A program made the position numbers and the translations under genes. Below the pieces are notes generated by a model. It saw only the letters and a program-made list of their open reading frames with translations. It was not told the origin of the DNA and did not search any database. A stretch of 64,000 bases of DNA from assembly GCA_027886175.1 (NCBI GenBank), contig JAJNNQ010000031.1:1526501-1590500 (forward strand), read 5' to 3'. Source of the stretch: Phylloscopus collybita (Eukaryota > Chordata > Aves > Passeriformes > Phylloscopidae). Below, piece after piece: positions 12,298 through 45,043 of the stretch. The stretch's first letter is position 1. Each line of letters starts with the position of its first letter.

Positions 12298-12850
12298 GAA
12301 CCCTGGGCACTGAGGATTGCAGGCTTTCTGTGCTGCCAGGCACTGACCCCCCCAGCAAACCCTGCATCCCACCCCAGGCCCTGGAAAAGGCTCCCAAAAT
12401 GGAGTGACAGCGCTGGGACTGCGGGGCTGTGGTTTGGATGGAAGTGTGTGACAGCCCAGGGGGCAAAACTCAGAGTTTCAGGGTTTAGAACACAGGGATG
12501 GATCTAAAGCAAGGTGGAGGGTTTAGGGCAGAGGCTGAGCCCTTCTTTTTCACCTTCTTCTCCATGGGCTGGGGGGTGTTTTGTAATTGGAGAGAAAAGT
12601 CCCCATTGCGGGCCACGAGTGGTTGGGTATTGGGGTAAAAGTAAAAATAATTTAGGTGTCACTTCTTAATTGGACAGTTTGTGCTTAAAAGGCCTTGTAG
12701 AGAAAGGGATAGGAGCCATTTTTCACTTTGTTAGCTGGAAGTCATGGTCTGTGAGACTGTAACATGGATAAGGGTTAATAAACATCCGAGTCCCAACACA
12801 AAACACCCTCTTGAGCTTTTAATCCCGACTCTGGCAGAAAAGAAGATAAA
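12298..12850 (+). mobile_element. LTR-like repeat, family C, copy 1
   Basis: This 550-bp block recurs in inverted orientation at 16,430-16,825 and 16,868-17,428. In this orientation it has an AATAAA signal at 12,777-12,782 ('ggttaataaacatcc') followed by about 60 bp, as expected of an LTR with R and U5. Characteristic internal strings are 'ttaattggacagtttgtgc' and 'ttaaaaggccttgtag'. No coding capacity is present. Confidence 0.6.
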
Positions 12851-13244
12851 AAGCAAGAGTTCTGCTGCCAGCTGGACACTGAGGAGCACCCAGGGACACT
12901 TCCCAGCCTTGGCCCTGGTGAGGAGCATCCAGGGGCAGGTGCATCCCCTCAGGGATGTGCTGGGCTCCTGCTGAGTGAGGAAGGACTCCTGCCAGTGCTG
13001 GAAGGAGCCTCCAAAATGCTCCACAGGGAAACTCCACCTGGAGATTGGCTCTGCACAGGGCTGGGGAAGCTTCTGCCTTTGCAGAAAAGGGTGGGAAACT
13101 CAGGGAGCAGCAGCAAAAGGAGGGGAAATGAATGCCTGAGGGAATCAGGGGGCTGAGGGTGAGCGTTTCCCAGGGTGGCCAGGAGAGCAGGCTGTGGCCA
13201 CCAAGCCACTGCTGCCTCTGGTTGGCAGAGAATTCCAAAATGGT

Positions 13245-13366
13245 TTGGGTTGGAAGGGACATTAAAGCCCATCCCATCCCGTCCCATCCCATCCCATCCC
13301 ATCCCATCCCATCCCATCCCATCCCATCCCATCCCATCCCATCCCATCCCATCCCATCCCATCCCC
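13245..13366. repeat. (ATCCC)n microsatellite grown from a CR1 tail
   Basis: An antisense CR1 3' end ('aatggtttgggttggaaggg', 'acattaaagcccatccc') runs straight into about twenty copies of the pentanucleotide atccc. The CR1 'cccatccca' itself seems to have seeded the expansion. Confidence 0.9.
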
Positions 13367-13370
13367 TGCC

Positions 13371-13662
13371 ACAGGGAAATGTTGGAGTCAAGGGTTGGAT
13401 CTTCTGGCTGCTCCACTCTGCTGGCACCACCCTGCCCTGGCTGAGGCTGCTCTTTGGAGATTCCAAGACTCCCAGGCAGTGTCCATTAACCAGGTCTTTG
13501 GCCACTGGAATTGTCTCCCTGCATTTTGGGGCAGTTCTGGATGCAGACACAGGGTGGGTGCTGTGCATGGGAGTGGGGAAAATCCAGGATCCATTTGCTC
13601 TGTGTAAGGAAGAGGAACCCCATCGTGTAACAACAAGAAAATAACGTGTGATTAGAAAAACA
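13371..13662 (+). repeat. Direct repeat of about 290 bp, copy 1
   Basis: Starting at 'acagggaaatgttggag' and ending near 'aacgtgtgatta', this block is about 90% identical to 18,215-18,521. I do not recognise the family; it has no coding capacity. Confidence 0.8.
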
Positions 13663-13785
13663 TGGGCAGGGACAACACCTTTCACCACTCCAGGCTGCTC
13701 CAAGCCCTGTCCAGCCTGGCCTTGGCCACTCCCAGGGATCCAGGGGCAGCCACAGCTTCTCTGGGCACCCTGTGCCAACACAGCA
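13663..13785 (-). mobile_element. CR1-type LINE fragment, antisense
   Basis: Contains 'caggctgctccaagccctg' and 'ggcagccacagcttctctgg', the reverse complement of the CR1 3' region. Confidence 0.85.
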
Positions 13786-14629
13786 AAATAAATTATCATT
13801 CATCACCCTGTTTGCAAAGCGGGGCCATGAGTAACTCCTGAATTTCCTCACACATCCATCAGTTGTGCTCCGTGGCTCTGGCTCCCAGAGCCTGCCCAAC
13901 AATCCCAGCTCTCCCACTGCAGCTCCACAAGTGGGAGGAGGAATGGAGCCACGGGATCCCAGCTCAGCTGCACTCATTGTTTGCATTATCTGCTGCACTG
14001 AGTGGCCCCACAACAAACACGTGGGCTGTGGTTTGTGGGACAGAAAGGAACAAAGTCAATCCCAGCTGAATGGATTCCCACATTTCAGTTCTTATTTCCA
14101 GGAAGCTGTTCCCTAACGCCACGTGAGCACGACACAAAGGGAGAAACAAAAGGAGGAGGAGGAGAGCAGCTAAAAAACAAATGAGTTTCCCATTTTATTT
14201 TTTGTTTTTGAATGTCAAAAATATCTTTAGAAAGGCTTTTTTCCCAATTTGTGATGAAACACGGGGCTGGGCTCGCAGCAATGGAGGGAATTGTGCAGTT
14301 GGAGCTCCCAGGATGGAAACTGTTCCCAGTCCACTTGTGTGATCTTGCCCTCCTCTGTGTCTCCTTGAATTTAAAATTATGTGTTTATGAGGTTAGCAAC
14401 TGTTTGGCAACTTATTATTTTGCACTCGTAAATCCTTTTTCTCAGATCTCAGGGTAGTTTATAAACATGAATGAAGCCACAAACACTGGGGCAGGGCCTC
14501 TCCAATCATACTGGTCCAACAGGTGGGGAAATCAGGAGCAGGGCTTGCCCAGGTTTGCACAGGAGGGAGGGCAGTTCCTTGAGATCTGGGGAATTTCCTT
14601 GAAGTCACACTGGGGCAGATTTGAAAAAC

Positions 14630-14632
<3 letters not shown>

Positions 14633-14668
<36 letters not shown>
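14633..14668. repeat. Poly(A) run, 36 bases
   Basis: Uninterrupted A homopolymer. Confidence 0.95.
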
Positions 14669-14670
<2 letters not shown>

Positions 14671-14894
14671 AGAGACAAAGAAGCTGGAAAAAAGATTTCT
14701 ATAAAAACAATTTTAGAATGGGAAATTCAGGCAAACTGCTCTGATGCAGCATTGATGACAAAGGGTACCAACAGAGTGTCACTGATCCTGGGACATCCTG
14801 GTGGTGCTGATCCTGAGGAATAAAGTAGATATTTATTGAAGGGCCTTTAGGATGTACCTTGGGCAGGACAAGAGCCTGGCCAGGGCTGCACCCA

Positions 14895-15042
14895 AGGTGG
14901 ACCCAAAATGGTCACAAAATGGTCACAAGATGGACACAAAATGGTCACAATATGGACACAAAATGGACCAAAAATGGACCCAAAATGGACCCAAAATGGT
15001 CACAAAATGGGCACAATATGGACACAAAATGATCACAAAATG
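14895..15042. repeat. Minisatellite, 11-13 bp unit
   Basis: About a dozen copies of a unit such as 'acaaaatggtc' or 'ccaaaatggac', with scattered substitutions. Confidence 0.9.
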
Positions 15043-16425
15043 TGATTCCCAGGTCAGGAGGTCTCACCCTTTGCTCAGCTCTGGCCCATTTGCACATTGG
15101 GGTTGAATTGCCCAGTCCCAGCCCCAGCTGATGCAGTCCCACCCTTCTTGTTTTCTCCCTCCAGCCCCCGCTGTTTGTGCTCTGGGGCTGAACACTTGTC
15201 CCAGCTGTGCTTGGGGTGCAGCAGGAACAGGATTTGTTTTGTGTCCCTGCTCTGTGCAGAGCTGAGTGCCCCTGAGTGTGAGGCTGAGAGCTGCACCCTG
15301 GGCAGCACAGAACCTGGAAAACGTGGCAGAGAAAGCTGAAGGCAGCAGGAACACCCTGGCATTGCTGACCCTGGGGCATCCTGGCATCCCATCTGGGTTC
15401 CACGACACCCCTCTGTCCTCACACCTGAAGTACAACAGGATCCTGCCATGAGTGAGACACAGCTGGGAGCAAAGGGTGTTTCTGCCCCTCATCACTTCCA
15501 TGAACCCCTTTGGAAGTGAGCCCTGGAGGAAGCAGAATTCTCCAGCGAACACCCCAAAACACGAGCCACTCCTGGGGACAAGGAGCAGGACAGGGGCTCC
15601 TCTGGCATCCTGCTGTGAGGCTGGCACTGGCCTGGTCCTTGTCACTGCCAAGGGATGGGAAAAGGCGCCCACATGAATCCCAGGAGCTGCTCTGCCCTTT
15701 GAGTCCTGCTCTCCAGAGGTGCCTCTGCACGTGTCCTCAAGCCCTGCAGATCTTTGCCTCTAGTGTTAAACTCACCAGAGATGCTGGAATTGGGGGGTGC
15801 AATTCCTTGTTTATCTCTCATTTTAATTACCCTTTCATTAGGCACAATCTGGGGGTTGACACCTTTTAGAAGAGGATTGGACCCATTGATTTCTTTCACT
15901 CCCCACTCCACCCAGTTGGAGCCGGTGCTGCTCAGTCACCCGCGGGGGTTGAATTTGTCACACTGGCTGATGCATCCCACAACTTCCCCATTCTCCCCCT
16001 GACACGGGGCTGGTTGGGTTTGTTCTGTTTTTTTCTGGGGAGAACTGCAACCAGCCTGGCAGCACGGACCAGACACGGGGCTGGAGCTGGGCATCAGCTG
16101 AGGCTGAGCCCCATGAAAGGCACACGTGGCATAGGAAGCTCCCACAGCACTGCCTGGGTGCAGCCAGGCCTCCCTCCTCTCCCCCTCCTGAACCCCTGTG
16201 CAGGTGCTTGGATGTTCCAGGGCTAATTAAAACCGTGCGTTTGCATATTCTAGAGGGCTTGTTAATGATCTGCTTCGAGGAGGCACGAGATGTCTGGGTA
16301 CTTGGGAAGAGCATCCCAAAACAATGCCTGGCTCTGGGGAGCAGGAGGGCCTTGGGGAAAACGAGGTACTTGGGATGTTTTGGTGGTGGGGGAGGAGGAA
16401 GGAAGGCAGGCAGAGATGTGCTGCT
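15043..16425. other. Intergenic sequence without recognised genes
   Basis: Frames of up to 202 codons occur on the minus strand (15,064-15,672) but overlap others and show no family resemblance or convincing splice structure. I see no RNA gene or strong regulatory signature. Confidence 0.5.
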
Positions 16426-16429
16426 TTTA

Positions 16430-16825
16430 CCTTCTTTTTCCTGCCAGAGTCAGGGTTAAATGTGCCATATTTCTTGTTGGGACTCAGATATCTGTTTATC
16501 AATTCTTATCCATATTACAGGCTCACAAACAGTGAGTTCTACAACAACTTCTAGCTAACAAGGTAAAAATGGTCCCTGTCTCTCTCTGTGCAAGGCCTTT
16601 TAAGCACAAACTGTCCAATTAAGAAGTGACACCTAAATTATTTTTAATTTTAACCCAATACCCAACCATCCCTGGCCGACAATGCGGATTTTTCTCCCCA
16701 ATTACAAAACACCCCCCAGCCCATGGAGAGGAAGGTGCAAAAGAAGGGCTCAGCCTCTGCCCTAAACCCTCCACCTTGCTTTAGATCCATCCCTGTGTTC
16801 TAAACCCTGAAACTCTGGAGCCCAC
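16430..16825 (-). mobile_element. LTR-like repeat, family C, copy 2 (partial)
   Basis: Reverse-complement match to copy 1, from 'tctgccagagtcagggtta' to 'ccctgtgttctaaaccctga'. The outer part present in copies 1 and 3 is missing. It lies directly in front of copy 3 in the same orientation. Confidence 0.6.
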
Positions 16826-16867
16826 CGGGCCCTGGGGATGCTCTGGGCCAGCCCTGCATTGTTAAGT

Positions 16868-17428
16868 TTTATCTTCTTTTCTGCCAGGGTGGGGTTTAAA
16901 TGCTCCAGACTGTATTTCTTGTTGAGACTTAGGTGTTTATTAATCCTTATCCGTGTTACAGTCTCACAAACTGTGAGTTCTGCAGCACTTTGGGCTAACA
17001 AACTAAAAATGGAGCCCTGTCTGTCTCTGCAAGGCCTTTTAAGCACAAACTGTCCAATTAAGAAATGACACCTGAATTATTTTTACTTTTACCCCAATAA
17101 CCAACCACCCATGGCCTTCAATGAGGATTTTTCTCCCCAATTACAAAACACCCCCCAGCCCATGGAGAAGAAGGTGAAAAAGAAGGGCTCAGCCTCTGCC
17201 CTAAACCCTCCACCTTGCTTTAGATCCATCCCTGTGTTCTAAACCCTGAAACTCTGAGTTTTGCCCCCTGGGCTGTCACACACTTCCATCCAAACCACAG
17301 CCCCACAGTCCCAGCGCTGTCACTCCATTTTGGGAGCTTTTTCCAGGGCCTGGGGTGGGATGCAGGGTTTGCTGGGGGGGGGTCAGTGCCTGGCAGCACA
17401 GAAAGCCTGGAATTCCCGGTGCCCAGGT
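16868..17428 (-). mobile_element. LTR-like repeat, family C, copy 3
   Basis: Near-identical to copy 1 in inverted orientation, including 'ccaattaagaaatgacacc' and 'cagtgcctggcagcacaga'. Together with copy 1 it makes an inverted pair about 4 kb apart. Confidence 0.6.
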
Positions 17429-17429
17429 T

Positions 17430-17720
17430 GCAGCAGAGGAGCCGGCAGCTCCGGCCGTGCCGGGGCGGTGCAGGAGAATCGCTTACGCGCTGTCTGGGTA
17501 ACGAGAGGCAAAGCGGCGTTCGGGCACTTTCCATTCACAGCCAAATGCTCCCGCTGAAAGGGCGCTGAACCCCGGGAGCTCAGCGGAGGAAGCTTCTGAT
17601 CCCGACTTTGGGCTCTCGCCGGGAAACAACCGGGATTGCCCGCCGGCCGCATTCCTGCCCGGCGCGCACCCACCCGCACGGGACGGGAGGACAGATGGTG
17701 CCCAAGGGGAGGAGGATTTG
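17430..17720. promoter_or_regulatory. Orphan CpG-rich block
   Basis: A CpG-dense stretch ('ccggccgtgccggggcggtg', 'cgcttacgcgctg', 'cccgccggccgcattcc', 'ggcgcgcacccacccgcacg') within otherwise CpG-poor intergenic DNA. No recognised exon begins here on either strand. It could be an enhancer-type island, a distal promoter of FMNL2 or STAM2, or the start of an unknown transcript. Confidence 0.4.
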
Positions 17721-17934
17721 TGCACAAAACCCGGGTTGGGATCTGCTGCAATATGGGATGGGCACCGGGGTGCCCCACGTGAGCCAGCCCCGAACAAAAT
17801 CCCTTCTCCCAGGCAAATTTCCTGCCTTGTGGGAGCACCTGCCCCATGTGCCAGAAGCTTGGGAGAGCATCTCTGGAGATTTTCGAGCTGAGGTCTTAGG
17901 CAGGGCTTGGCAACAAACTACCAGAGGGCAGGGA

Positions 17935-18128
17935 TGGATGGGATAGTGGGGAAAAATCCTTCCCTCTCAGGGTGGGGAAGCCTGGCACAGCCCCTGGATC
18001 CCTGGAAGTGTCCCAGGCCAGGCTTGGAGCAGCCTGGGATAGGGGAAGGTGTCCCTGCCCATGGCAGGGGTGGCACTGGATGGGCTTTAAGGTTCCTTCC
18101 AACCCAGCCCATCCTGGGATTCTGTTAC
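17935..18128 (+). mobile_element. CR1-type LINE 3' fragment
   Basis: CR1 tail containing 'gggaaaaatccttccctctc', 'ggcactggatgggctttaag' and a final 'attctgtta'. Confidence 0.85.
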
Positions 18129-18214
18129 TCTTGCCAGAGTTCCCTACTGGAAGTAGGGAGTCAAGAGCCAAGGGCTCAAGGAGCTGCAGCACTCCCAAAT
18201 ACTTCCCAGTGTAC

Positions 18215-18521
18215 AGGGAAATGTTGGAGCTAAGGGTTGGATCTTCTGGCTGCTCCAGAAGGAGCCACTCACCCTGCTGGCACCACCCTGCCCTGGCTGA
18301 GGCTGCTCTTTGGAGATTCCAAGACTCCCAGGCAGTGTCCATTAACCAGGTCTTTGGCCACTGGAATTGTCTCCCTGCAATTTTGGGGCAGTTCTGGATG
18401 CAGACACGGGGTGGGTGCTGTGCATGGGAGTGGGGAATATCCAGGATTCATTTCCTCTGTGTAAGGAAGAGGAACCCCATCGTGCAACAACAAGAAAAGA
18501 AAGTGTGATTGGGAAAACAAA
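18215..18521 (+). repeat. Direct repeat of about 300 bp, copy 2
   Basis: Matches 13,371-13,662 in the same orientation and, like it, follows a CR1 tail. Confidence 0.8.
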
Positions 18522-20980
18522 CGCATTCCTGTTGACACCAACTTGCTTCCAACAGCCACGCGTGGAAAAGCGCTGGAGACGTTTCCAGGAGGAAACTGGA
18601 GCGGCTGAGCTGAGTGACCACAACCAAAGGAAGCTGAGCAATAATGAATCAAAGCTTTAAGCAGCGAGGCGACGCTCACTGAAGTGGCATCAGGCTGTGT
18701 GTGCAGTGAAAGGAGTTATTAACACAGCCCAGGCTGGCTTTTCCTGCAGGAATATCCTGATGGCCACAAAGCGTGTCCAGCTGCTGGGCAGAGCTGGAAG
18801 AGCCCAGCAGATTTACACTTTAAAGGGTGGGTTTCTGGCCTGACAGGAACATCACCAGCAGCTCCTCGCTCCCACCTTGGAATGCTTTCCGTGGAATCAC
18901 TTTCGGCTTCTCTCCGTTCCATCCGTTCTGGGGCCGCGTGACTCCCACACGGAGAGAGCGGCGTAAAAAATCGGGGAAGAAATGTTCCAGCAAGCCACAA
19001 AGTAAATGAGAGGGCAGCTGGAGGAATCCAGAGGATCCAGCCAGACACGAAACAAAGCTGGAAGCCTGGACAAGCCGCTTCTGTGCACCAGGAAAAAGCT
19101 TCCTGGGAGCTTCCCGAGGGTTTTCAAAGCACTTTGGGGAATATAAATTGTCCTTTCAAACAGCTGCGCCGAGGCCGAGGCTGGAGATTAAATATTATGA
19201 CAACATTTTGTAACAGAGAAACTGGGAAAGCCGAGTTGGCCCCTGGATGTGGGACAGGGCAGGGAGGAGGGGAGAGCAAAGATTCCCTACAAACCCCCCC
19301 GGATCCATCAGGGGTATGGACACCATGCAGGTGGCTGAGCCTAATGATGGGGACACAGCTGGGACATGGGGGCACAGACTGCTCAGGGAGAAAGAGATTC
19401 CCAGATCTGGAGTCTGGAAAAACAGGTTTGGAAACAGCTTCTTTTTAGATCATTTTTCTGTCCTCCTCTCCTGCTTCTTGCTGCTCCTTAAGGAATAGTT
19501 TGTTCCTCCATGGCTTGGGATAGCAGTGCCCTGATATTTTCTTTTCCCTTCTGCATTGTTATTGTTGATTTTACCATATCCTGTGGGATTTTCCTTTGGG
19601 AATTGTGCTGTCACCCAGAGCAGGAGTTCAGTAGGTGCTTCTGGACTGGACGTTCTCCACAGCTGCTGGAACCTGGGAGGCTCAGACTCAGCAGAAGGTC
19701 CTTCCCAATCCTTCCTTTCCAGGTGGTCTTGGATGCATTGTCCCACCACGCCCAGGTAAAAAGCCAGGGTAAAGCTCCACGGAGATGAGTGGCATTTGAT
19801 TTGAGGTGACAAAACCAATGGAAATGGAGGAGCCATCCCTTCATTTCCACACCCAGCTGCTGTGACTGTCGCACCACGTGGGATGTGTGGAGTCAACAAA
19901 AGCCAAAACTCTGGAATTAATGTCTGGAATTAACCAGGATCCATTACAAATTCCCACTTTGGCCAGACAACATCAGTGTCTGGTGCCTTCCTGCTCTAAT
20001 GGGTTCATCCTTCCTTTTTCAAGGCAATCAAACCAATTAATGCCATTCTCACTCTGATTCATTAAATGAAATCAGAAGTTCCGATGTAATTAGTCAATTT
20101 AGATCTCGGGAAAAACTCTCCATTTCGCCTTAAAAGTCGGACAGGAGGTGATTTCCAGCAGCCGGTTCGGGAATGGCAAACGGTGGCCGGGAATGTGAGG
20201 CAACTGTGCCACCTGCAGACAGCCGGCATCCCTGGAAAATCCTGAATGCCTGGAAAACGGGAGGGAAGTGCAACAGCCAGGCATGAGATCCACTAATTGC
20301 ACCTCCACCGTCTCCTCAGCCACACTCCATCCACTTGATCCTGAAGGTCTCCTCCAACCTTGGTGATTTTATGGAATTTCAGAATCAAAAAACCCGACCA
20401 AGAAGCTTTGGCAACCCCACAGCTGATTTAAAAACCAATGCTTTTGGTGTACAAAACGTTCAAAAAATAGGAACTGCTTTCATGAAAAAAAAACGAATCG
20501 CTGAATTTTTGAAGGAAGATCAGTGCGCTCGTCAAATCAAGTTTTAATAAATAATAATTCCTAATTATTCAAATGTGGAATTCCATTCCTTTTCATTCCA
20601 AGATAAGAATTAAAGCTCTGCATGAAATATGCTAAAAAAAATATTGTTTTCACACCTGCAAGTGAAACTTGGGTGTCTCTAAGTCTTACACTTTGGCGTT
20701 ACAGCCGAGGAAAGGAATGCAGCCCCTGAAATTCAAAGTGTGTGGGCAGGGAAACATCACTGAATCATACAGGAAGCTGTTAGGAATCCTCCAGTGATTA
20801 GTGGTGGACTTCCAGACTCCTGCCCTTTTCCCAGAATCGGGCACTGCGCCGCACTTTTCCCTCAAGTCCTTTGGGAATGACTCCAAACCGGGCAGTGAGT
20901 AATGCAGTGACTCAGGCTCGCTCCGGGATGGGTGACTCTGCAGATCCCAAAGGCTCCTGGTGCTGGGTGCAATCCCTGAC
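18522..20980. other. Intergenic sequence, largely unique
   Basis: No recognised exon. About 18,880-19,220 is mildly CpG-rich and repeat-free. About 19,900-20,110 is repeat-free with several ATTA/TAAT cores ('aaaccaattaatgcc', 'gatgtaattagtcaattt') and may be regulatory. The 198-codon minus-strand frame at 20,686-21,282 runs into the LTR at 21.2 kb and resembles no family I know. Confidence 0.45.
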
Positions 20981-20984
20981 TCAG

Positions 20985-21533
20985 CCCAGCTTGTTGGAGA
21001 GGATGAAGTAGCTAGGCCCTGCAGAGATGATTTATTAGTAAAAGATTCTAAGAGTATGAAACCTACAAGAGGAATAGAATTGAAAGCAAAATTTGAACTG
21101 TAGGGTGCTGGGCAGGAAGAAGGTGATGAGGTTAGCTGAAAAGACTGGGCTGGGTGAGTCAGTGACACCCCTGCCAAGACAAAAGGATGAATAAGGGGTT
21201 GCACCTTCTCAGGTATCAGAGATAAGGTGGGTTTCACAGGTTTTTGGTCTGTAGAGTAGTATTGTAATGCTGTAGTTCCCATAGGCTGTATGTAGATTCT
21301 GTAGGTTTTGTATCTTGAGGTGATTGGTTAATGCTCATTAGAATATTCACGATAGAAAGGGTTAAAATGGAATGTAACAGGTAGCTCGCTCTCTTGCTCT
21401 GGATCCCTGTCCCCCTAGACTTATGGACTCTTCCCCAGTTAGGTTGCCTTCCCACGACCAATAAACCACGGCCAATAAACCACATGTCCCAAAAAAGTAT
21501 CCTGGTCTTCAGATCATCTCTCTCATCGGACAC
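20985..21533 (+). mobile_element. Solo LTR of an endogenous retrovirus-like element, family A
   Basis: The right 300 bp reads like the end of an avian LTR: 'gattggttaatgctcatta', two closely spaced polyadenylation signals (AATAAA at 21,460-21,465 and 21,474-21,479, each in 'ccaataaacca'), then a short U5 ending in 'ctctctcatcgg'. The left border is uncertain. No gag, pol or env sequence is adjacent, so this is a solo LTR. Confidence 0.6.
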
Positions 21534-22137
21534 GAACAGCGTGATTCCAATACCAGCTCATCCACAGGCACGATGTTCTCCAGAGGAAGGAGGACTTGGA
21601 GCTCCTGCTGATCCCACGGCGGGGACGGGGACAGGTGGTGCTCAGGTGTGCCCATAAAGGGGGAGCACATCCCCTTTTGGGGGGCACATCCCTTCGGCCA
21701 CACATCCCAAAAAATCTGTCCTGTCACTGAGACGTCCCTCCTTTCCACAGCTACGGAACGTCCCCAACAATGTCCCTGTTTGCCACCATCCCACCAGAAC
21801 CCCTTATCCCATCATCTCCTCAGCCACGGTCCCTTATCCTTCAATTCCTCTGCCGGTTATTAATTAGCATCTTCTCTTCCATTGGTTAATGATTCTCTTG
21901 TTCCTCACGCTAATTAATCCTCTGCCCAGCCCTTCTCCTATTTTGGGTCAGGTCGTTTCTTGGGTTGTGCTCTTGCCCCTTTGCCAGGGTTCTCTTTTAC
22001 CCAGCCAGATTTCACCACAGTTGCTTGTAGTCACTGTTTGCCATGTTTGGATTTTTCTTAAATTCTTTCCCAGGGATTTGAGACAGTAAACAAGGTCACT
22101 CTCTGTAAACTCTCTTGTTTTTCACTTTTCCCTCTCC

Positions 22138-22318
22138 TAAGGAGGGACTTTGCTTGTTGACCCTTGATGTGGCCAATGAGTCCAAGAATCCCACCTCTTA
22201 GGTGAGCACATTGTAAAAAGTATAAAAATAGGTGCTGAGAATAAACCAGCCCCTTCTCAGAGCATCAGCCTTCTGAAATCACGAGTCCGTGTCTCGTTCA
22301 TTGTGTCCCACAGCGACA
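22138..22318 (+). mobile_element. Solo LTR, family B, best-preserved copy
   Basis: Has the LTR order: TATA box 'tataaaaata' (22,221-22,230), AATAAA (22,240-22,245), a 'cagccttctgaaatcac' segment and the 3' end 'cattgtgtcccacagcgaca'. The copy at 62.2 kb keeps the same plan on the other strand. No viral genes are next to it. Confidence 0.6.
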
Positions 22319-22935
22319 GCTGCTGAATTGGGTTTGTTGGTCGCTTCCTTGCCTCGGGGGTTCTGCCAGATGTCTTTGTGGCCTGGCAACCCTGCATTCC
22401 CTGGATCCACGACCAGCGGGAATCCTTCCTCCTGAACTTTGTCAGCCTCACCTGCAGCTGACATCGCTGAAGGTGGCAAGCGCTGACTTTAACGAGGCAG
22501 TTCCACCCACGAGTAATTTGTTTTTCCGACACCTGTGCATCACTCGGAGCTCGCTGGCTGCTCAGTTTCACCGATTTCATCGATGGCCCTGCTTGTCGAT
22601 TTGGCTCAGGACCTACAAAGATCAAACATCAAAGAACATCTTTCCTGAAGAAAAGCTTTACGTATTCCACCTTTGACAACAACCTGTTTCATAACCCCCT
22701 TTCTCCCTGTAGCTCTCTGGGAAAACTGTTCAGTATTTCCAGTTAACTTTTTTTATTTGGTTTTTTTAACTCTTGCTCTTGAGATGTCAGGACGAATTGC
22801 TCGCCCGCCACCCCCTCAGCCACAGCCGCCCCTCGGCCGCACTCCCCGCCTCACACCCGATGAAATGACGCAATTTGTGCCCTCAGACAATTTGAATTTC
22901 GAGGATCCTGCCCCGACCCCCTCAGCCCACCGCCG

Positions 22936-22947
22936 CAACATGGCGGC
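22936..22947 (+). promoter_or_regulatory. YY1-type site in the STAM2 promoter
   Basis: CAACATGGCGGC matches the long YY1 consensus AANATGGCGGC. In this orientation YY1 sites usually lie at or just downstream of transcription starts, so this may mark the STAM2 start region. Confidence 0.6.
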
Positions 22948-22950
22948 GCG

Positions 22951-22977
22951 TGACGTCACCGCGCCGTCATGACGTCA
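22951..22977. promoter_or_regulatory. Two palindromic cAMP-response elements
   Basis: Two perfect TGACGTCA octamers at 22,951-22,958 and 22,970-22,977, 19 bp apart start to start, next to the YY1-type site. Full CREs in CpG-island promoters are classic CREB/ATF sites. Binding is inferred. Confidence 0.65.
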
Positions 22978-23314
22978 GGGGCGCCCGCAGCGCCCCCGCC
23001 CCGTCCCCACCTCCCCGCCAGCTCCGCCCTCGCGAGGCCCCCGCGTCGCGGGGCTGCCCCGAACAGCGCCTGCCGCCGCCGCCGCGCTCCCGGGGCCGCC
23101 GCCCGCCCCGTTCCCCCCTCGCCCCCCGGGGCGGCTCCGCCGTTATCCCTCCCGGCCGCTTCTCCCGGCGGTCGGCGGCGCTGCGGCCGCGGCGCTGGCT
23201 GCGCGGGGCGGTCGGGCGCGGCGGGGCAGCCCGGCGTGCTGAGCGGGCCCGAGGCGGCGGCTCCGGCCGGGTCTGTGGGAGCGGGGGGAGCGGCGGCGGC
23301 ACCGCGCGGCCGAG

Positions 23315-45043
<21,729 letters not shown>

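Noticed and set aside
20686..21282. 198-codon minus-strand frame, considered as a viral or transposon protein
   Set aside because: It overlaps an LTR antisense and contains no recognisable motif of gag, pol, env or transposase.
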